A DNA stretch of 64,000 bases, taken from positions 3,313,501 through 3,377,500 of the forward strand of contig NC_011894.1 in assembly GCF_000022085.1 (NCBI RefSeq), given 5' to 3'. The notes below the pieces were generated by a model. The model had not been told where the DNA came from. It ran no database searches and saw only the letters and a program-made list of their open reading frames with translations. The DNA is from Methylobacterium nodulans ORS 2060. Lineage in GTDB: Bacteria > Pseudomonadota > Alphaproteobacteria > Rhizobiales > Beijerinckiaceae. The position numbers and the translations under genes were made by a program. Positions 17,581 to 25,422 of this stretch are shown piece after piece (position 1 is the first letter of the stretch; each line of letters opens with the position of its first letter).

Positions 17581-18019
17581 TCAGGGCGATCGCGGTGACG
17601 CCTTCCGGCGCTGCTCCTCGAGTGCAATGCCGACGCTGGCGCCGGTCAGCTCGTGGGCATAGATCCCGCGCTTGCAGTGCGGACAGCAGGGTAGCGCTCG
17701 GCCGCCACGCCAGATCCGATCCAGCATGCGGACGGCCTTCAGGAACCGGTGCTCCTTGATCTCGGCCTCCTCGCGCTTCATCGCGGCCATCTGGCGCCGG
17801 TACAGTCCCTCCTGGGTCGCGACGGTCTTGAGTGCATGGAAGGCAGAGACGGACTCGCCGCAGTCCTTGCAGCTGACAGTCCCGTGCTGGGCGTCGATCA
17901 CGAACCGCTGGTGGACGCAGCCGCACGGGCGCCCGCGCTTCTTGGCCTCGTGGGTGAACGAGACCCACCTTCTCGCAACCCAGCAGTCTCGTGACCTCGT
18001 CCTCGTCCATCGTTGCCAT
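17581..18019 (-). pseudogene. Zinc-ribbon protein gene with a frameshift
   Basis: From the ATG at 18019 the frame starts MATMDEDEVTRLLGCEKVG. Protein-like sequence then continues in another frame as SFTHEAKKRGRPCGCVHQRF, VIDAQHGTVSCKDCGESVSA and later ALPCCPHCKRGIYAHEL to the stop at 17581. Paired Cys motifs (CGC, CKDC, CCPHC) suggest metal binding. The break is near 17950-17965. Intact, it would be about 145 residues. It lies in a minus-strand row with the HU and KilA-N genes. Confidence 0.5.
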
Positions 18020-18029
18020 GGAGATTCCC

Positions 18030-18182
18030 TCAGGCGGTCGGCGGCTGGGATTCGAGGCGCTGGTTCAGCGCTTCAACGTCAGCCGGCTCGGGCAAGAAGC
18101 GGTAGAAGGCGGCGACGGCATCGCAGGCGCTGAGGAAGAGGACGCTCACGGTGCGCTCATCGCCCATGTTGAGCCGGGCCAT
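18030..18182 (-). CDS. Very small helical hypothetical protein
   Basis: 50 residues, MARLNMGDERTVSVLFLSAC then DAVAAFYRFLPEPADVEALN. It ends 10 bp before the zinc-ribbon start, with GGGAA between, so it is probably the first gene of that minus-strand row. A longer start upstream in the same frame cannot be excluded. Confidence 0.45.
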   Translation of the reverse strand: MARLNMGDERTVSVLFLSACDAVAAFYRFLPEPADVEALNQRLESQPPTA

Positions 18183-18229
18183 GGCTGTGAAGCTGAGGCG
18201 CTCGACAACGCGATGCAGGAGGATCGCCT

Positions 18230-18382
18230 GTGTCCAGCCGTCCGGCAGCGGACAAGGAGCGCATCTTCCTGATCGCTGCGGACGTGGCCGACAACGGCGG
18301 CATTGGCGACGAGGAGAAGCAGGCGCTGCTCACCATCGCCCAGGTGTTGGGCGTGAACGGCGAGAAGCTGCTGCAGGGCTGA
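18230..18382 (+). CDS. Very small TerB-like helical protein
   Basis: 50 residues from the GTG at 18230, which has GGAGGA 6 bases upstream. The sequence ADVADNGGIGDEEKQALLTI, then AQVLGVNGEKLLQG, resembles the N-terminal helices of the TerB/DjlA N-like fold (acidic loop, then LxxIAxxLG). Full TerB domains are about twice as long, so it is a half-domain or only a look-alike. Confidence 0.5.
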   Translation: MSSRPAADKERIFLIAADVADNGGIGDEEKQALLTIAQVLGVNGEKLLQG

Positions 18383-18538
18383 TCGGGCGCCGATGCGGCG
18401 CCGGTAGAGACAGCGCCCGCCTGGTTCACGCCATGCGGGCGCATCTGCCAGAGGGGCAAACCAATGCCCTCTCCCACCTCACCCGCCCTCAGGGCGCACC
18501 GGGCCGGCCAGCAACAGCGCGGAGTGACGAGAATGGTG

Positions 18539-18724
18539 TCAGTGCATCTCTGCTTGAAGAACCAGAAGCGCCGCAATCAGAGCGGCCGCGCACACGACTG
18601 CCATCACGTCGATCGGATGAGTCGCAGGATCCCGACGGTGCACCACCTCGCCTCGCCACGCGATGACTGCGGACACGAACAGAAGAAGAAGGCCGATTAC
18701 GATGTGCGCGACGTACATGGGCAT
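18539..18724 (-). CDS. Small membrane protein, two helices
   Basis: 61 residues from the ATG at 18724: MPMYVAHIVIGLLLLFVSAV (helix 1), a short RGEVVHRRDP loop, then DVMAVVCAAALIAALLVLQA (helix 2). GAAGG lies 4 bases upstream. A start at 18778 would add 18 residues. In a phage context a holin-type role is possible but not shown. Confidence 0.5.
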   Translation of the reverse strand: MPMYVAHIVIGLLLLFVSAVIAWRGEVVHRRDPATHPIDVMAVVCAAALIAALLVLQAEMH

Positions 18725-19036
18725 CAGACCTTCGGCGCCCCAGTGAAAAAACGCTCGGAATGGTCGCGGGTGCCTCATGTGCGCTGATCCCGCCCGCCCG
18801 CTCCCCATCCGCAGAAGGACACCGCCGATGAGCGCGGACCAGGCATCACCCTCGCCGCTGCTGTGCAGTGGGCCGAACGCATCACCGGATACCGGGCGAC
18901 GCCGCCAAGGCGAGACGCCCCGAGTACGGAGAAGCAGCCGTGAGCATCGACCAAAACTGCGCGTAGAGCACGCCCGAAAGGCGACACGCGCTTACGAGTG
19001 CGCCGCCCTCGCCGCCCCGAGCACGGAGGAGAGGCG

Positions 19037-19660
19037 ATGAGCGCTGATCTGCGCGAGGCCATCTACGCCTGGATCCGCGAGGATGCGCCCCCGGTCATCA
19101 AAATGAGGATCACGCCAGAGCTGGTTATCGTGCTCGCCGAGCGCCTATCCGGCCCTGTTACCTCTCTGAATGCCCGCGTCGAAGAGTTGGAGGCCGAGTG
19201 CTACGCCCTGAAACTGGCTGCGGCCGGGGGCGAGGATGCGCCGGGGGCTGCAAACGCAGTCACGCGTGAGGACGTGAAGCGGTGGCGCAAAGAGGCTGAG
19301 TAACACGAGTATAGGCTGGTGACCGAGAACGCCCGGCTGCGCGAGGCTCTGCGCATCATCCGCGATGCAGCCTACACACCCGAGAGCCTTACAGGCTGTC
19401 CATTCGACACGTCGGGACACCGCTGGATTGCCGCTCAAGCTCTCTCCCGATCCTCGCCCGCGTCAGGAGCGGGGGAGAAGACCGCCGATCACGTCGAGGC
19501 CGGCCGCCGCATCATCGCCGAGAACGCGGGATGCTCCCAGCCGGCTCGGGACTGCAGGGCGGGCGGTGGCGGCGTAGGCGCCTGCGGCTGCCGTCAAACC
19601 GCGGAGGCGGTTCTCGGGCTCGCGCTGGCGAGTGTTGGGCGTGAGAAGGGGGAGAAATAG
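19037..19660 (+). pseudogene. Coiled-coil phage-type gene interrupted by an in-frame stop
   Basis: The ATG at 19037 has GGAGGA 7 bases upstream and reads MSADLREAIYAWIREDAPPV, then a coiled coil up to WRKEAE and a TAA at 19301-19303. The same frame goes on HEYRLVTENARLREALRIIR, TPESLTGCPFDTSGHRW and ends at 19660. One base (CAA to TAA) would explain the break; intact length is 207 residues. Translation could restart at the GTG at 19319. The end carries a Cys cluster (CRAGGGGVGACGC). Confidence 0.55.
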
Positions 19661-19663
19661 CGG

Positions 19664-19822
19664 ATGCCACGCCGCTCTTCGGATCCCGCCGGGCACGAGC
19701 CCTCCTGCCTTTACCCAGATGAGGCCGAGATCGCGCGTGCTGTGCTCGGCCCCGGTCGAGCCAAGGCGTGGCCCGGCCTCGCCGTGGTGCTCGAGCGCGG
19801 CGGCTTCCCTGCCCTCATTTGA
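19664..19822 (+). CDS. Very small phage-type hypothetical protein
   Basis: 52 residues, MPRRSSDPAGHEPSCLYPDE then AEIARAVLGPGRAKAWPGLA. GGGGGAGAAA precedes the ATG. The type (PDEAEIARAVLG...WPGL) recurs in Rhizobiales prophages; function unknown. It is the last gene before the tRNA-Phe scar. Confidence 0.5.
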   Translation: MPRRSSDPAGHEPSCLYPDEAEIARAVLGPGRAKAWPGLAVVLERGGFPALI

Positions 19823-19868
19823 AGCCCTTGCCCGGTAACAGAGTGCTGAAAAATCAATGACATCAGAC

Positions 19869-19916
19869 CGACTGAAAATCGCAGTGTCGGTGGTTCGATT
19901 CCGCCCCTGGGCACCA
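19869..19916 (+). other. 3' part of tRNA-Phe, candidate attachment site (left copy)
   Basis: Anticodon stem and loop with GAA (CTGAAAATC), variable loop, T arm (GGTTCGATTCC) and acceptor strand to the encoded CCA at 19914-19916, as in alphaproteobacterial tRNA-Phe. The 5' half is not present. A second copy lies at 46999-47042 in the same orientation. Confidence 0.8.
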
Positions 19917-19968
19917 CTCTAATTACCGAACATCCCGAGCAAGTTAGAGTTGGTGCCTCACCTGCTGT

Positions 19969-20325
19969 GTGATCCCGACGCGTCTTCTGCGAGAGACCTC
20001 GATCGTCACGGGGCTGGGCGACGCGCTGCTCTCGGCCGCTCCAGATCGGCCGAGCGCGAGCTTCGACATTCTGGCGTTTGCCCACACGGTGCTGACCGAC
20101 AAGGACGAGTTCCTGGCGCTGACGACTTACGCGCGCATCCGGGCGGCCGGCGGGGACGCGGAGGCCTCGATTGCGGAGTGGTGCCGTGAGAAGGGTTGGC
20201 AAGAGCGCACCTTTCACCGACGGCGCGTGCGGGCTTGTGAGCGGCTCGCCGCGGCAAAGAACGCGGCGAGCTTGGCCGAAGGCGAAAATCGGTCTGGGTT
20301 CGGAACTCGACCAGCTAGACGGTGA
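19969..20325 (+). CDS. Phage-type helical protein, function unknown
   Basis: 118 residues from a GTG at 19969. The core is FDILAFAHTVLTDKDEFLAL, then SIAEWCREKGWQERTFHRRR and ACERLAAAKNAASLA. The WCREKGW..RTFHRRR segment looks like a helix-turn-helix with a basic recognition helix, seen in small phage proteins of Rhizobiales. The start is uncertain because the frame begins just after the tRNA scar and could be a truncated N-terminus. Confidence 0.5.
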   Translation: MIPTRLLRETSIVTGLGDALLSAAPDRPSASFDILAFAHTVLTDKDEFLALTTYARIRAAGGDAEASIAEWCREKGWQERTFHRRRVRACERLAAAKNAASLAEGENRSGFGTRPARR

Positions 20326-20355
20326 GAGGCGGCTGTCGGTGACTCTCTGCCTTTC

Positions 20356-20559
20356 CTACCCGCTGCTGCATTCCTCATCCTGCCGCCCGACAGCGTGGTC
20401 CTGGCTCAGGATGAGAGAACCGCGGCAGAGAACAGCGGCCGCGACGAAGAGCTCGACAGCGAGCCCCTGTTTGGCTTCACCGAAGGCTCCGACATGGGCG
20501 AGCCCGGCGAGAAGGAACCGGAGCTCCTGGCGCAATCGGCTGTCCGTGGTGATGCCCAC
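20356..20559 (-). CDS. Possible small hypothetical protein
   Basis: 67 residues starting MGITTDSRLRQELRFLLAGL, helical with Ala/Gly/Leu spacing like a tetratricopeptide pair (HVGAFGEAKQGLAVELFVAA), then a tail without pattern. It may be the 5' part of a longer gene. No clear ribosome site. Confidence 0.35.
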   Translation of the reverse strand: MGITTDSRLRQELRFLLAGLAHVGAFGEAKQGLAVELFVAAAVLCRGSLILSQDHAVGRQDEECSSG

Positions 20560-20777
20560 GGGCAGGTGTCAGACGAGGACCGGTGGCCCCCTCCGGCTGA
20601 CCGGCCCCCGTCCCTTTGCGAGGAGTCTCGCTGGCGGCGCGGGGACGTGCGGGGGAGACACCCGCGCCGACCGCCGGTAACTCGCCGGCCGACCAATCAG
20701 TTCCGATGGATCGCGCAGGAGGCCACCAGCGGCCGATCGTGCCTGTCGAGTCCCCGCCCCCGGCACCGCCGGCCCCC

Positions 20778-20978
20778 TCAAACGCCGCCTGCGACTCTCC
20801 TGCGGCCCGGGGCGGGCGTCCAGGCGCATCGGATCGCGCGGGCGGACTTGCGCTCGGCGGTCACCTCGACGCGGAGCAACTCCTCCGTCGACCGGCGGAG
20901 TTCAGCCGCCTGACGGTTCCACTCCGTGATCGTCTCTTCGACCTGCCGCAGCACCTCGGCGAGGTTGGGGTCCTTCAT
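20778..20978 (-). CDS. Small coiled-coil hypothetical protein
   Basis: 66 residues, MKDPNLAEVLRQVEETITEW followed by NRQAAELRRSTEELLRVEV, a clear amphipathic coil, then a basic tail of low information. No good ribosome site precedes the ATG at 20978. Confidence 0.4.
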   Translation of the reverse strand: MKDPNLAEVLRQVEETITEWNRQAAELRRSTEELLRVEVTAERKSARAIRCAWTPAPGRRRVAGGV

Positions 20979-21789
20979 GACCGGTTGCCATCAATCGTTG
21001 GGGCACAAGGCCCACGAGTCGACGTCCGGTTGCTCGTCTGGTTCCGCTGCGCCGGCCGACGGTCACCTCTGCCGCGTCCTCAACAAGCGATCGACAAGCT
21101 TGAGCACGGCGCGCCATAATGCTCCCGATAACGCGGATGAGCAGATAATAATCGCTTTTTTAAGGCGAGGTCAGGTTCTATAGAATAAATCTATAATCTA
21201 AGTGCTTATAAGACAGACGATGGGACGATATTATTGCAGATTGCGAAGAAGAATGTGACTCCAGCGAGGAGAGCGGTTGGAACGGCTATCAGGGGCTGAA
21301 AACAAGAAAAGCCCGCCACAGTAAACCGGGCGGGCGAAGGCAGCTCGTAGACAAGTGGCACTAGAAGTACACGCCTCAGGCGGCGAGGCAATCCTGCCGT
21401 TTGGACTAGGCCGGCGCGGTTTGCATGTTGCACAGCACCAGCTCATTCACCCAGTTCAGGGCACGCTGGATGTGAGCGCCCGTCGTCGCCGGAAATGCGC
21501 CCGCCCGCGTGAGGCCGGCCCCATTCGCATAAGAGCGGCGTATGGAACCAGAGTATCTGGCCACGCGGCGCTGATGAGGTGCGCCGGTCGGCCCGGAGGC
21601 ACACTGAAGAGCGGTACCTAGGCCTGACTACCGCACCTGTGCAGTTCGCCGAAAGCGCCGCTCCACCTTGCGCGTGATCGTTTCCCACAGATGCCGCTCG
21701 ATTGGGGCTGTCGCAAACGCGAACGCGCCGGCGTTCTCGGGTCGTTAGCCATACCGGCCCAGCTTGCCGCCTCCGACCCGGAGCCGGCC
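20979..21789. other. Non-coding stretch with an AT-rich segment
   Basis: No gene supported over about 800 bp. 21118-21230 is AT-rich and includes an inverted repeat TATAGA-ATAAA-TCTATA near 21179-21195. Confidence 0.45.
21311..21335. terminator. GC-rich hairpin terminator
   Basis: GCCCGCC and GGCGGGC arms with an 11-base loop, preceded by GAAAA. Same style as the other terminators of the window. Confidence 0.5.
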
Positions 21790-22366
21790 CATGATCCTCA
21801 CCGTCCTCGCCCTCAAGCTGAAGCGCAGGCGCGTGGCGACCTCAGGGGCCGGCACTTCGAGGCGGCGCTGATCGTGCAGGCCGTCTCCTGGTCCCTGCGC
21901 TACGCCCTCAGCTACCGCGACATCGAGGAGATGCTCCTGGAGAGAGGCCTCACGGTGGACCACTCCACCATCAACCGCTGGGTTCTGGCCTACGCGGCTG
22001 CCATTGGGCGCCAGCTGCGCCGGTTCCGCAAACCGCACTGCTACAGGATCAGCCGCTCCTAGCTCCGGACCGGATCGGCACGGATGGCGCCGGTCCCTAT
22101 CCGCCGGCGATCGCCGAGAGCCACGAGGAGGGTCTGCTGCCGCGCATGCCCACGCACCACGTCACCAAGCCCCTGCAGCAAGGGATCGCGAGCGACCCCT
22201 TCCGGATCAAGCGGCCGATGCCACGAGTGGGCGGGTTCCGATCGTTCCACACCGCGCGGCGCGCGATCCAGGGCTTCGAGGCCATGCTATGGCTGCGCAC
22301 GGGCTTCGGGTTCTCGGGTGTCTGGACCGTGCGCGAGCAGAACCACACTCGGTTCCGCGGCGATGA
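21790..22366 (+). pseudogene. IS6-family transposase with its middle deleted
   Basis: The first part reads GRHFEAALIVQAVSWSLRYA, LSYRDIEEMLLERGLTVDHS, TINRWVLAYAAAIGRQLRRF and RKPHC. The last part, in another frame, reads HHVTKPLQQGIASDPFRIKR, PMPRVGGFRSFHTARRAIQG and MLWLRTGFGFSGVW. Both ends are diagnostic of IS6 transposases. About 100 residues with the catalytic Asp residues are missing between 22040 and 22100. Dead remnant. Confidence 0.75.
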
Positions 22367-22369
22367 GCG

Positions 22370-22825
22370 CTATTTCGCTGCGTCCAGCGTACCGGTCGAA
22401 ACGTGATTGTGCAGATTGACGAGCTGCGCGAGCAACCGCACCATCTTGGCTCTCTCGCTGGGATCGAGCGGCTCGAGAAGCCGTTGCTGGACGCGACGGA
22501 CCGCGGGTTCCACGTCGCTGAGCACCTGCAGGCCGGCCGGCGAAAGGCGCAGCAGCTTGACCCGTTTGTCGCTCGGGCTCGGGCTGCGAAGGATCCAGCC
22601 CTTCGCCTCCAGGCGCTCCAGCACGTCACCGAGCGTCGAGCGGTCGAACGCGATCAGGGACGACAACCGCGTGGCATCCACCTCGGGGTTCTCGCGTATC
22701 GCGGTCAGCGCGGCGTACTGAACCGAGGTCAGACCGGACGCGGCACATTCCTCGGCGAAGATCGCCGACGAAATCTGGTGAATACGGCGGAACAAGTGGC
22801 CGGGCATCGAGTAGAGATCGCTCAT
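22370..22825 (-). CDS. mobR: MarR-family regulator, probable repressor of the 3-hydroxybenzoate genes
   Basis: 151 residues. Helical N-terminus (LYSMPGHLFRRIHQISSAIF), winged helix-turn-helix with TSVQYAALTAIRENPEVDAT, RLSSLIAFDRSTLGDVLERL and EAKGWILRSPSPSDKRVKLL. This is the MarR pattern including the wing DKR. I chose the ATG at 22825 with AGGA just upstream; the ATG at 22843 is possible. It is divergent from the mobA-like gene, the arrangement known for MobR/MobA in Comamonas, where MobR represses mobA until 3-hydroxybenzoate binds. The symbol is by analogy. Confidence 0.85.
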   Translation of the reverse strand: MSDLYSMPGHLFRRIHQISSAIFAEECAASGLTSVQYAALTAIRENPEVDATRLSSLIAFDRSTLGDVLERLEAKGWILRSPSPSDKRVKLLRLSPAGLQVLSDVEPAVRRVQQRLLEPLDPSERAKMVRLLAQLVNLHNHVSTGTLDAAK

Positions 22826-23109
22826 GGGTTCCTGGCAGGGCATCTGATCTAAGCTTATAGCGAGCCGGCGGAATCTGCCGATTCGTCCGTACTTTGACGC
22901 CTTTCCGGCTCCGGCTGCCGGCGTCGGACGCGGCCAGCCTCGCATCGCTGCGCGATCCTGCCAATCCAGCGGCGGCGAGAGAGCCTCACGCTCGCTGGCG
23001 AGGTGCGTGGCAGCGCCTGCTACGGCCGTGACGCGAGCGCCTTCGAGCCAAGCCGCGTCCTCACAGTCCTCCCCACCCCAGAAAGGCGGCACCCCGCCGC
23101 GAGCCGATA

Positions 23110-23138
23110 TTGACAGCATACATATTATCCGTATACGG
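23110..23138 (+). promoter_or_regulatory. Promoter with overlapping palindrome, likely MarR operator
   Basis: TTGACA at 23110-23115, a 16-base spacer, then TATACG at 23132-23137. The perfect palindrome CCGTATACGG (23129-23138) covers the -10 box, where a repressor would block transcription. It lies about 160 bp before the monooxygenase start, leaving a long leader. Confidence 0.5.
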
Positions 23139-23299
23139 TCTTTTTGGCGAGAGGACGTCGCGCGATCCGACAGGCCGCCCTCGCGGCACGGGCTGCGCGC
23201 GCCGGGATGGTCCGAGCGGCACGATCGCAGAGCAACGAGAGCACGCCGGCCCCGCAGCGAGAGTTCATCTCAGCCAATAAGAGATTTGGGAGGACAGTC

Positions 23300-25204
23300 A
23301 TGCAGTTCTATCTCGACGGCTACAATCCTGGCGACCCCGACATCCTCGCCGCCGCACCGGGCGCCGCGAACCAACCAGCGGGTCTGCCCGAGACCGTCGA
23401 CGTCCTCATCGTCGGCGCCGGTCCGGCCGGGATGCTGCTGGCCGCGCAACTCTCGACTTTCCCCAGCATCAGCACGCGCATCATCGACCGCCGCGACGGT
23501 CCGCTCCAGGTGGGGCAGGCAGACGGCGTGGCGTGCCGCACGGTCGAGATGTTCGAAGCCTTCGGCCTGAGCGAGAAGCTGGTCCGCGAGTCCTACTGGG
23601 TCAACGAAACCGTGTTCTGGCGTCCCGCGCCGGACGACCGCTCCACAATCACGCGCACCGGTCGCGTGCAGGACACCGAGGACGGCCTGTCTGAATTTCC
23701 CCACCTGATCGTGAACCAGGCCCGCCTGCTGCAGCACCTGTCGGACTACATGCTGAAGGCGCCGACGCGACTGGTGCCTGATTACGGCTTGGAGTTCGTC
23801 ACGCTGACGATCGAACCCGAGGGCGATTACCCGGTCGTGGTCACGGTGCGCAACGTGGACAGCGGGGCGGAGACCTCGATCCGCGCCAAGTACGTCGTCG
23901 GCTGCGACGGCGCGCGCAGCCGCGTGCGGGATGCGATCGGGGCCGAGCCGCGCGGGGACTTCGCCAACCACGCCTGGGGCGTCGTGGACATGCTCGCCGT
24001 CACCGACTTCCCGGATATCCGGCTCAAGGCCGCGATCCAGTCGGCGGACGAGGGCAACATCCTCCTCATCCCGCGCGAAGGCGGCTACCTGGTTCGGCTT
24101 TACGTCGATCTCGGTGAGATCGACCCGAGCAATCGCGACGCGTTCCGGCTGAATACGCAGGAGATGGTGATCGAGACCGCCCAGCGCGTGCTGCGCCCGT
24201 ACACGCTGGAGGTGCGCGACGTCGCGTGGTTCGCGGTCTACCAGGTCGGCCAGCGCGTCACCGACCGCTTCGACGATGTCCCGGCGGAGGAGGCCGGATC
24301 TCGCCTGCCCCACGTCTTCATCGCGGGCGATGCCTGCCACACCCACAGCGCCAAGGCCGGCCAGGGCATGAACGTGTCCATGCAGGACACGTTCAACCTT
24401 GGTTGGAAGCTCATCGCGGTGCTCGAGGGGCGCACCAAGCCGGAGCTCCTTCGCACCTACACCACCGAGCGCCACGCGATCGCTCAGGGCCTGATCGACT
24501 TCGACAAGGAATGGTCGACGATCATGGCCTCGCCGCCGACGGATCCGGCGCATCCGGAGCTCGGCGGCGTCGACCCTGCGGAGCTGCAGGCCTATTTCGT
24601 CAAGTCGGGCCGGTACACGGCCGGGGTGGCGACGCATTATCCGCCGGCGACCGTTCTCACCGCCGCGGCGACCCATCAGGCGCTTGCCGCGGGCTTCCCG
24701 GTCGGCAAGCGGTTCCACTCGGCGCCCGTCGTGCGCCTCGCCGACGCCAGGCCGATGCAGCTCGGCCACGCGGCCCGGGCCGATGGCGCCTGGCGCATCT
24801 ACGCCTTCGCCGACGCGAGCGGACAGCGGGTGCGCGCGCTCATGCGCTTCCTCGCGGAGTCCGAAAACTCGCCGATCCGCCGGTTCACCCCGGAGGGGGC
24901 GAGCATCGACAGCGTCATCGACGTGCGGGCGATCTTCCAGCAGGGCCATCGCGCTCTGAAGGTGGAAGAGCTGCCCGCGCTGCTGCTCCCGCGCAAGGGA
25001 CGGTTCGGCCTGATCGACTACGAGAAGGCCTACACGCCCGACCTCAAGACCGGCCCCGACATCTTCGACCTGCGCGGCATCGACCGCGGGACCGGAGCGA
25101 TGGTGGTGGTCCGTCCGGACCAGCACGTGGCGAACGTGCTCCCGCTCGATGCGCACGACGACCTCGCCGCCTTCTTCGGACGGTTCCTGCTTGATCGTCG
25201 CTGA
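23300..25204 (+). CDS. mobA: 3-hydroxybenzoate 4-monooxygenase (FAD-dependent, MobA-like)
   Basis: The 634-residue flavoprotein resembles Comamonas MobA along its whole length. It would hydroxylate 3-hydroxybenzoate to protocatechuate with NADPH and O2 in the cytosol. Motifs: FAD-binding VDVLIVGAGPAGMLLAAQL near residue 35, QADGVACRTVEMFEAFGL, the DG motif YVVGCDGARSRVRDAIG, the GD motif VFIAGDACHTHSAKAGQGMN and a C-terminal thioredoxin-like domain with FDLRGIDR and VVVRPDQHVANVLPL. Start MQFYLDGYNPGDPD at 23300 has GGGAGGA 6 bases upstream. The phenol 2-monooxygenase family is the nearest alternative. No ring-cleavage genes are in the window. Confidence 0.88.
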   Translation: MQFYLDGYNPGDPDILAAAPGAANQPAGLPETVDVLIVGAGPAGMLLAAQLSTFPSISTRIIDRRDGPLQVGQADGVACRTVEMFEAFGLSEKLVRESYWVNETVFWRPAPDDRSTITRTGRVQDTEDGLSEFPHLIVNQARLLQHLSDYMLKAPTRLVPDYGLEFVTLTIEPEGDYPVVVTVRNVDSGAETSIRAKYVVGCDGARSRVRDAIGAEPRGDFANHAWGVVDMLAVTDFPDIRLKAAIQSADEGNILLIPREGGYLVRLYVDLGEIDPSNRDAFRLNTQEMVIETAQRVLRPYTLEVRDVAWFAVYQVGQRVTDRFDDVPAEEAGSRLPHVFIAGDACHTHSAKAGQGMNVSMQDTFNLGWKLIAVLEGRTKPELLRTYTTERHAIAQGLIDFDKEWSTIMASPPTDPAHPELGGVDPAELQAYFVKSGRYTAGVATHYPPATVLTAAATHQALAAGFPVGKRFHSAPVVRLADARPMQLGHAARADGAWRIYAFADASGQRVRALMRFLAESENSPIRRFTPEGASIDSVIDVRAIFQQGHRALKVEELPALLLPRKGRFGLIDYEKAYTPDLKTGPDIFDLRGIDRGTGAMVVVRPDQHVANVLPLDAHDDLAAFFGRFLLDRR

Positions 25205-25422
25205 GGTCGGCTGGCCTAGCGCAAGCGCCGTGACGCTGCCGGAGCGCATCGGATGGATGGGGATGGCGCGCTGTTTCCGAACGTCGCGCAGCCGATGCCC
25301 CCTGTTCCGAACAGAATACCTCCCGCCTCACAGCCGTGGGGCTCGAGCCTGACCAGAGCCGAGACGAATACGTGCGGCTACGTGCTCTAACACAGAAATC
25401 ATGATAACCGAGGAGACGAACA

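Noticed and set aside
19711..20217. Minus-strand frame containing GGIEPPTLRFSV
   Set aside because: That peptide is the well-known false translation of the tRNA-Phe 3' end; the frame is not a gene. The frame at 46965-47354 is the same artefact.
21206..21433. Minus-strand frame with a hydrophobic end
   Set aside because: Spans a clear terminator hairpin (21311-21335) and an AT-rich spacer; hydrophobicity comes from base composition.
23270..25249. 659-codon open frame on the minus strand
   Set aside because: Antisense shadow of the mobA-like gene, whose motifs are clear on the plus strand; a product of high GC.
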